Below are positions 40,919-45,803 of a DNA stretch of 45,803 bases, piece by piece. This stretch comes from an uncultured Alistipes sp. (GTDB lineage Bacteria > Bacteroidota > Bacteroidia > Bacteroidales > Rikenellaceae): contig CATKXN010000007.1 in the NCBI GenBank assembly GCA_949840605.1, positions 1 to 45,803 of the forward strand. Direction: 5' to 3'. Each line of letters opens with the position of its first letter. Within the stretch, counting starts at the first letter, position 1. Below the pieces are notes generated by a model. It had not been told where the DNA came from. It made no database searches and was given only the letters and a program-made list of their open reading frames with translations. Position numbers and translations under genes: made by a program.

Positions 40919-42415
40919 TCAGCCCAGTTTCATCACGTCGTCGATGCCCATATCCTTGTAGGTGGATTCGAGCTCTTCGCTGCGGTCCGAAATGACCAGC
41001 AGCTTGTCGCCCAGGTGCAGTTCCGTCTTGCCCTGCGGCACGAAGTACTCCCCCTCGCGGCAGACCATCATCACCAGCGTATTCTCGGGCAGGGTGATGT
41101 CCCGGAGCGTATGCCCGCTGTCGAGCATCGACTCGTTGACCTCGACCTCCGTGAGCACCGACTTCATGTCCTCGTGGATGTCGACGCTGAACGCCGACTC
41201 CCGCTCCTCGTAGGCCAGTCCCAGCAGGTTGGCCATACCGCTCACGGTGGTGCCCTGCACCACGAGCGAGATGATCGTCGAGAGGAATACCACGTTGAAC
41301 AGCAGCCCGGCCTGCTCGACGCCGGCCATCATCGGGTAGATGGCGAAGAGGATCGGCACGGCGCCGCGCAGTCCCACCCACGAAACATAGAGCCGCGCCT
41401 TGGCGGTAAACCGCCTGAAAGGCAGCAGGCACACGAAGACCGTGACGGGACGCGCCACGAGGATCATGAACACCCCGACGGCGCCCCCCAGAATCAGCAC
41501 CTCGGGCCGGAACAGTTCGTCGCTGTTGACGAACAATCCCAGCGTGAGGAACATGACGATCTGCATCAGCCAGGTGAAACCGTCGAAAAAGACCGTCAGC
41601 GACCGTTTCTGGGCCAGCTTGTAGTTCCCCACCACCAGACCCGCCAGGTAGACGGCCAGATAGCCGTTGCCCTTGACGAGGTCGGTGAAGGCGAACGCGA
41701 AGAAGATGAAGGCCAGCAGCAGCACCGAGTAGAGCGAGTGGTTGGCGAGGTTGATCTTGTTGATCGTCCACACCGCCAGCCGGCCGATCAGGTAGCCCGA
41801 CAAGGCGCCGACGATCATCTGGATCACGAAATAGACGATGCTCATGCCCATGCCGACGCCGCCCGAGGTGTTCGTCACGACGCTGATAAGCAGGATCGTC
41901 AGCATGTAGGCCATCGGATCGTTCGAACCGCTCTCCAACTCGAGCAGCGGGCGCAGGTGCTGTTTGAGCCCCTGTTTCTTGCTTCGCAGGATGGAGAACA
42001 CCGACGCCGAGTCGGTCGAAGACATCGTGGAGGCGAGCAGCAGGGCCAGCGGAAAGGAGATCTGCAATCCGATCCACGGCGCGATGATCCAGACGAATCC
42101 CGCCAGCACCGCGGCCGTCATCACCACCCCCACCGTGGCCAGCACGACGCCGGGCCCGATGATGGGCTTGATCTCCTGAAAGGAGGTATCCATACCGCCC
42201 GTGAAGAGGATGATGCAGAGCGAGATCATGCCCACGAACTGCGTCATGTCGACCGAACGGTACGAGATGAAGTCCAAACCGAACAGCATGCCCACTCCCA
42301 GAAAGAGCAGCAACGCCGGGGCGCCGAAACGATAGGCTACCTTACCGGCCATCACCGCCACGAAGAGCAGCAGAGCGCCGACCAATACTACATTTTCACC
42401 ACTGATGTCTATCAT
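40919..42415 (-). CDS. K+/H+ (or Na+/H+) antiporter, NhaP2-like
   Basis: 498 residues, about 12 membrane helices in ~1-390 of the CPA1/NhaP type: FLGVGMLFGLDF, LFTGGMDTSFQEIKPI, ASTMSSTDSASVFSIL and LELESGSNDPMAYMLTILL (ion-binding Asp in the ND pair), SWVGLRGAVPILFAIYPMM. A cytoplasmic TrkA_C-like domain (~405-490; VMMVCREGEYFVPQGKTELHLGDKLLVI) senses nucleotide or ions in potassium/proton antiporters such as CvrA/NhaP2. It exports K+ in exchange for protons. The next gene upstream (42446-42949) probably shares the transcript. Confidence 0.93.
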   Translation of the reverse strand: MIDISGENVVLVGALLLFVAVMAGKVAYRFGAPALLLFLGVGMLFGLDFISYRSVDMTQFVGMISLCIILFTGGMDTSFQEIKPIIGPGVVLATVGVVMTAAVLAGFVWIIAPWIGLQISFPLALLLASTMSSTDSASVFSILRSKKQGLKQHLRPLLELESGSNDPMAYMLTILLISVVTNTSGGVGMGMSIVYFVIQMIVGALSGYLIGRLAVWTINKINLANHSLYSVLLLAFIFFAFAFTDLVKGNGYLAVYLAGLVVGNYKLAQKRSLTVFFDGFTWLMQIVMFLTLGLFVNSDELFRPEVLILGGAVGVFMILVARPVTVFVCLLPFRRFTAKARLYVSWVGLRGAVPILFAIYPMMAGVEQAGLLFNVVFLSTIISLVVQGTTVSGMANLLGLAYEERESAFSVDIHEDMKSVLTEVEVNESMLDSGHTLRDITLPENTLVMMVCREGEYFVPQGKTELHLGDKLLVISDRSEELESTYKDMGIDDVMKLG

Positions 42416-42445
42416 TCTATCTATTTATATTTTAACCGGTTGCAT

Positions 42446-42949
42446 CTACTGCCCGTCAGCTATGCGCAGTTCGGTCAGCGGCCGGTACTCCAGGTCGGCG
42501 TACTCGAACGCCTGCATGGCCGCAAAACGGTTGTCCGGCGTCCGGTAGACGGCCACGGCCACGGCGGGGACCTGCGCCCGGGGCAGGGAGAAAAGACGTC
42601 CCGCATCGCCCTGTGCGATGCACTCCTTGACCTCCGCGGCCCGTCCGCGCTCGAAATAGAGCTCGTCGTAACGCAGATACCGACGCCCCGCCGGGTAATA
42701 GGGCGCCCCTTCGGGACTGAAAAAACGCGCTGCGAGGGTGATCATCCCCGCCAGCGCCAGCGATCCGCCGAGGAACACCAACGCCGAGCGCATGTTGTTC
42801 GACAACGCTGTGCCGTAAACATGATTCAGAACCAACAGAGCCACGCCCGCTACAAACAGTGCGGCAGGCAGTACGAGGGATTTGCGGCGTCGCACCACAA
42901 ACTCCCCGGGCAAGGCGTACATCGCCTCGCAAATTTTAATTTTATCCAT
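42446..42949 (-). CDS. Conserved two-helix membrane protein of unknown function
   Basis: 167 residues. Two membrane helices: LVLPAALFVAGVALLVLNHV (~25-45) and ALVFLGGSLALAGMITLAARFF (~56-77), then a ~90-residue soluble part (RRYLRYDELYFERGRAAEV, LPRAQVPAVAVAVYRTPDN, QAFEYADLEYRPLTEL). The family is not recognised. It lies 30 bases upstream of the antiporter gene on the same strand and is probably co-transcribed. Confidence 0.75.
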   Translation of the reverse strand: MDKIKICEAMYALPGEFVVRRRKSLVLPAALFVAGVALLVLNHVYGTALSNNMRSALVFLGGSLALAGMITLAARFFSPEGAPYYPAGRRYLRYDELYFERGRAAEVKECIAQGDAGRLFSLPRAQVPAVAVAVYRTPDNRFAAMQAFEYADLEYRPLTELRIADGQ

Positions 42950-43020
42950 ATCTCTTTCATTATTTGACGTTTATAACTCCGGTACCGGAACGGACAAACC
43001 GTTCGGGGGCATTCGGAACG

Positions 43021-43407
43021 CTAAATAATGAGTCGGCGCAGGCGGTAGACGTAATAGTCCACGGCATGCGGACCGACGGAGAGATCATCGGATCGGTACG
43101 TTGAAAAAAAACGGGCAATTCCCATGCCGCCGCGCGATGCAGCGCAACGCCATGCGGCGCGCGCCGCCGTATGAAGGCTTCCGCGCCGGAACACGGGTGC
43201 GGCCGGGGCGGCTTCCGCCTCCCGGAGAACATGGGGTCGGATCAGGTCCGAATTGCAGATGCGCTCGCACTGCCACTGGTCTGCGGACGCATTGCCGACC
43301 GAAAATACCGCCACGGGGGCCGGGCGAACGGTGCGCAATCCCTCCCGGCCCTCCGAAAAGAGCAGGCAGCCCGCGAGGACCAGCAACAGGAAGAACAGTT
43401 TACGCAT
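43021..43407 (-). CDS. Small secreted or lipid-anchored protein of unknown function
   Basis: 128 residues. The N-terminus MRKLFFLLLVLAGCLLFSEG is a signal peptide; LAGC at Cys14 could be a lipobox, although the signal would be very short. The rest is Arg/Ala-rich (AAPAAPVFRRGSL) with an end VDYYVYRLRRLII that recalls the C-terminus of small Bacteroidales hypothetical proteins. TAACTTTG (43438-43431) 24 bases upstream fits its promoter. Translation is supported mainly by signal peptide and promoter; the low-complexity middle lowers confidence. Confidence 0.6.
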   Translation of the reverse strand: MRKLFFLLLVLAGCLLFSEGREGLRTVRPAPVAVFSVGNASADQWQCERICNSDLIRPHVLREAEAAPAAPVFRRGSLHTAARAAWRCAASRGGMGIARFFSTYRSDDLSVGPHAVDYYVYRLRRLII

Positions 43408-43430
43408 ATTACCGAAATTTCAGTCAGATG

Positions 43431-43438
43431 CAAAGTTA
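43431..43438 (-). promoter_or_regulatory. -7 box of the small secreted protein gene
   Basis: TAACTTTG on the minus strand; the -33 element is weak. Confidence 0.4.
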
Positions 43439-43494
43439 CGTTTTTTTCGGAAATGTCTGCATCCCCGAGCGGAAAAGTTCACAAAAGAGCCCAA

Positions 43495-43590
43495 ACCCGG
43501 CTAAAAGCCGGATTTCTGGACGCGGACTGTCGCTCGGACCGCTCTCCACCCGATTCTGCGCCCGCCCGGCTAAGAGCCGGGGTTCAGGAG
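43495..43590. repeat. Paired CCCGGCTAAnAGCCGG hairpins
   Basis: CCCGGCTAAAAGCCGG (from about 43497) and CCCGGCTAAGAGCCGG (from about 43565) are two near-perfect palindromes ~70 bases apart in the gap between two minus-strand genes. They share the NCCCGNCTNNNAGNCGGG plan of the pairs at 2795-2900 and 32846-32980. Either may end transcripts of the TonB-like gene. Confidence 0.6.
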
Positions 43591-43680
43591 CGACAGACAG
43601 TCACCGCACGAATCATCCCATGCTGCGCTCCCGTTCGAGCCGGACAAGACAGCGCGAAAGGTGCCCGTGAGAATCGGAAA

Positions 43681-44484
43681 CTATTGGGGGATGAAGATGT
43701 AAGTGATCGTCCCGGTCTGCTTGGCGGGAGCCGTCTCGTCGATATTGAACAGCGACGAACGCGCCGCCCGCAACGCCGATTCGCGCATACATTCGTCGCC
43801 GCCCTCGGTGACGCGCGCACCGACGACCTTGCCGGCGCGGTTCACCGTGATCGCGACCACCACGTCGCCGCCGCCTTCGCACAGATAGGCCGGAACTTCC
43901 AGCCAGCGCGACGTGCGGACGGGATTCGACAGCGAAAAGGAGACCGTCACGCGTCCCTTGACCTTGCGGTCCTGATGCTCCGCGCCGTCCTCCGTGCCGC
44001 GGCGTTCGCGGATCGCACGCTCCTCGGCCAGCCCCTGCTCATAGGCCTCGCGGTTGGCCTGCATCCGCGCCTCGGCCTCGGCGGCCGCCCGGTTCAGCGC
44101 CGCGGCGTTGGTCCCGCGGTCGTCCCGGAGCTTTTCGTTGAGGGCGTTCTCGTTCGACGTCTGGTTGCGGATGCTCCGCCAGTCGATCTCCTCCTGCTCG
44201 CGGCGCTCGCGCACTTCGCGCTCGAGACGCGCCTTTTCCTGCTCCAGTTCGGCAAGCGACTGCAGGTCGATATACATTCCCTGCTGGTGGGAGCGGGCCC
44301 CCACGACGATTTTCGACGAAACGAAGACGATCATCAGCACCAGATAGGCGATCAGCGTGACGCACAGACCGATACGATGGTCGTAGGCCCATGTTCCCGC
44401 ATCCTCCCTGCGGTTGTCGAAAGGAAGTCGTAGCCGGGGCCGCCGGGGAGCCCTGGGGTTGCTGTCACGCGGATTCTCGGTCAT
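43681..44484 (-). CDS. TonB-like periplasm-spanning protein
   Basis: 267 residues. A basic, Arg-rich cytoplasmic head (~1-36) is followed by one membrane helix ([19 protein letters not shown], ~39-57), then a long charged coiled coil (~72-170; [23 protein letters not shown] and [23 protein letters not shown]). The C-terminal ~75 residues resemble the TonB C-terminal fold ([48 protein letters not shown]). The Pro-rich spacer of classical TonB is replaced by the coiled coil, and no ExbB/ExbD gene is adjacent. It may drive transport or act as a scaffold; it is not certain to be an energy transducer. Confidence 0.8.
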   Translation of the reverse strand: MTENPRDSNPRAPRRPRLRLPFDNRREDAGTWAYDHRIGLCVTLIAYLVLMIVFVSSKIVVGARSHQQGMYIDLQSLAELEQEKARLEREVRERREQEEIDWRSIRNQTSNENALNEKLRDDRGTNAAALNRAAAEAEARMQANREAYEQGLAEERAIRERRGTEDGAEHQDRKVKGRVTVSFSLSNPVRTSRWLEVPAYLCEGGGDVVVAITVNRAGKVVGARVTEGGDECMRESALRAARSSLFNIDETAPAKQTGTITYIFIPQ

Positions 44485-44516
44485 TGCTGTCGTTCGGAAT
44501 TTTGAGCAAAAATAAG

Positions 44517-44524
44517 GCTTTTTA
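44517..44524 (-). promoter_or_regulatory. -7 box of the TonB-like gene
   Basis: TATTTTTG on the minus strand, 32 bases before the ATG. Its upstream part borders the promoter repeat of lpxC. Confidence 0.4.
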
Positions 44525-44544
44525 CCGAAATTTTAATATCTTTA

Positions 44545-44611
44545 CAAAAAATAAACTGCGTCTCGGCAATCCCAATAAATTTGGTATTGCGCCCGACTTA
44601 TATTATCTTTG
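44545..44611 (+). promoter_or_regulatory. Promoter of lpxC-fabZ, a diverged copy of the promoter repeat
   Basis: TTTG (44580-44583), 20 bases, TATCTTTG (44604-44611). The preceding CTGCGTCTCGGCA and GTATTGCGCCCGACTTAT follow the 20586-20798 unit. The -33 inverted repeat here reads CCAAtaaaTTTGG where the array has GCAAGtaaaCTTGC, so both arms changed together. Leader about 20 bases. Confidence 0.65.
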
Positions 44612-44636
44612 CGCGAAATATACAAGAAACCCGCTT

Positions 44637-45803
44637 ATGTCTACCAAACAACAAACGCTGAAGGCTCCGATCTCGTTCTCGGGCAAGGGCCTTCATTCGG
44701 GCGTGAAAGTAACCATGACCGTCAATCCCGCCGATGCCGGTCCCGGCCTCGTATTCCGCCGTACCGATATCGAAGGACAACCCATCATCCCCGCCCTGTG
44801 CGACCACGTCGTCGACACCTCGCGCGGCACGACCATCGAGGCCGGCGGCCACCGCGTTTCGACCATCGAACACGTCATGTCGGCGCTCTGGACGCTGGGC
44901 GTGGACAACGCCATCATCGATATCGACGCCGCCGAAACCCCGATCCTCGACGGATCGGCCCGCGAATACGCCCGGGCCGTGGCCGAAACGGGACTGGTGG
45001 ACCAGGACGCCGAGCGCGTGTTCTACCACGTGACCGAAAAGATGGTCTACACGATCCCCGAAAAAGGCGTGGCGATCATCCTCTACCCCGACGACGAATT
45101 CTCCGTCTCGGTGCACGTGGACTACAACTCGAAGGTCATCGGCAACCAGTACGCCACATTCAACCCCGGCGACGACTTCACGGGCAAGATCGCGCCCTGC
45201 CGCACGTTCGTCTTCCTGCACGAACTGGAACCGCTGATGAAGATGAACCTCATCAAGGGCGGCGACCTCGACAACGCGATCGTGGTGGTAGAGAACCCCG
45301 TTCCCGACGAGCAGCTGGAGAACCTCAAGAAGATTTTCGACAAGCCCGACATCGAGATCAAGGCAGGCTACCTGAACAACCTCGAACTGCGCTGCAACAA
45401 CGAGCTGGCGCGCCACAAGCTGCTGGACCTGCTGGGCGACTTCGCCCTGCTGGGCGTGCGGATCAAGGGCCGCGTGTGGGCCACCCGCCCGGGCCACTTC
45501 GCCAACACGGAATTCATGAAGCAGCTCAAGCACGCCATCCGCAAGGCCGGCGAGAAGCCCCGCTTCACCTACGACTGCCGCAAACCGGCGCTGTACGACA
45601 TCAACGACATCCGCAGGATGCTGCCCCACCGTCCGCCGTTCCTGCTGGTTGACCGCATCTTCCACCGCGACGAGACCGACGTGGCGGGCATCAAGAACGT
45701 GACGATGAACGAGCCGTTCTTCGTGGGCCACATACCCGAAGAGCCGTTGATGCCGGTCGTGCTGATCGTCGAGGCCATGGCGCAGTGCAGCGGCATCCTT
45801 GTG
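44637..45803 (+). CDS. lpxC-fabZ: Fused UDP-3-O-acyl-GlcNAc deacetylase / 3-hydroxyacyl-ACP dehydratase (LpxC-FabZ), 5' part
   Basis: 389 codons from ATG at 44637 to the right edge, no stop yet. Residues ~1-310 are LpxC, the committed step of lipid A synthesis: [12 protein letters not shown], the zinc ligands in [14 protein letters not shown] and in [11 protein letters not shown], and [13 protein letters not shown]. From ~320 the FabZ part begins ([18 protein letters not shown]; active-site [10 protein letters not shown], then [10 protein letters not shown]). This fusion is a mark of Bacteroidetes and links lipid A with fatty-acid supply. The FabZ motif usually reads MPGVLxxEAMAQ; here it reads [12 protein letters not shown], with Gly lost. 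Confidence 0.95.
   Translation, partial: MSTKQQTLKAPISFSGKGLHSGVKVTMTVNPADAGPGLVFRRTDIEGQPIIPALCDHVVDTSRGTTIEAGGHRVSTIEHVMSALWTLGVDNAIIDIDAAETPILDGSAREYARAVAETGLVDQDAERVFYHVTEKMVYTIPEKGVAIILYPDDEFSVSVHVDYNSKVIGNQYATFNPGDDFTGKIAPCRTFVFLHELEPLMKMNLIKGGDLDNAIVVVENPVPDEQLENLKKIFDKPDIEIKAGYLNNLELRCNNELARHKLLDLLGDFALLGVRIKGRVWATRPGHFANTEFMKQLKHAIRKAGEKPRFTYDCRKPALYDINDIRRMLPHRPPFLLVDRIFHRDETDVAGIKNVTMNEPFFVGHIPEEPLMPVVLIVEAMAQCSGILV

Overview
The window looks like chromosomal DNA of a GC-rich member of the Bacteroidales, most probably Alistipes (Rikenellaceae). The reasons are a GC-rich but clearly Bacteroidota gene set (fused LpxC-FabZ, the KduI/KduD pair, KorAB, a bS21 gene of Bacteroidales type, Bacteroidota-type lipoproteins), promoters of the Bacteroidota form (TTTG or TTG, 19-21 bases, TAnnTTTG), and almost no Shine-Dalgarno sequences. 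The genus is an inference from recall; no search was run.

Layout. 1-2.3 kb (+): the tail of a chloramphenicol-acetyltransferase-type protein, a ClC channel with CBS domains, and a small PAS protein. 2.3-8.2 kb (-): a YciI-like gene, then a tight overlapping run lon, yjbR-like, kdsB, kdsA, kdsD that puts the Lon protease and Kdo (inner lipopolysaccharide core) synthesis in one operon. 8.3-20.4 kb (+): valS, a secreted thioredoxin-like protein, rnhA, an MsbA-like ABC exporter, an orphan PAS histidine kinase, ileS and a DksA-like regulator. 20.6-26.4 kb (+): promoter-bearing tandem repeats, an Omp85-like outer-membrane protein, an amino-sugar kinase with murQ (cell-wall sugar salvage), an AT-richer acetyltransferase, a helix-hairpin-helix protein and rpsU.

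26.5-33.3 kb is the accessory part. It is bounded by two inverted, almost identical copies of a ~210-bp element that looks like a transcribed, folded RNA. Between them lie a small HTH protein, a 120-bp palindrome, a phage-type self-cleaving repressor, overlapping face-to-face promoters with candidate operators, a 95-aa protein of unknown function, and an apparently intact large terminase subunit with no other phage genes. An unassigned lipoprotein and a nitronate-monooxygenase-like enzyme follow.

33.5-45.8 kb: the uronate-degradation operon kduI, an NTF2-like gene, kduD (+); an ABC-F ATPase (-); korA-korB (+); tRNA-Ala(GGC) with its own promoter and terminator; a fragment of a sugar-transferase gene; a K+/H+ antiporter and two small envelope proteins (-); a TonB-like protein (-); and the start of lpxC-fabZ (+), running off the right edge.

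The most interesting signals are the inverted RNA-like elements with the repressor and orphan terminase; a repeat family that carries complete promoters and is found upstream of three envelope genes; and an isoleucyl-tRNA synthetase whose signature motif reads GIHH rather than HxGH.
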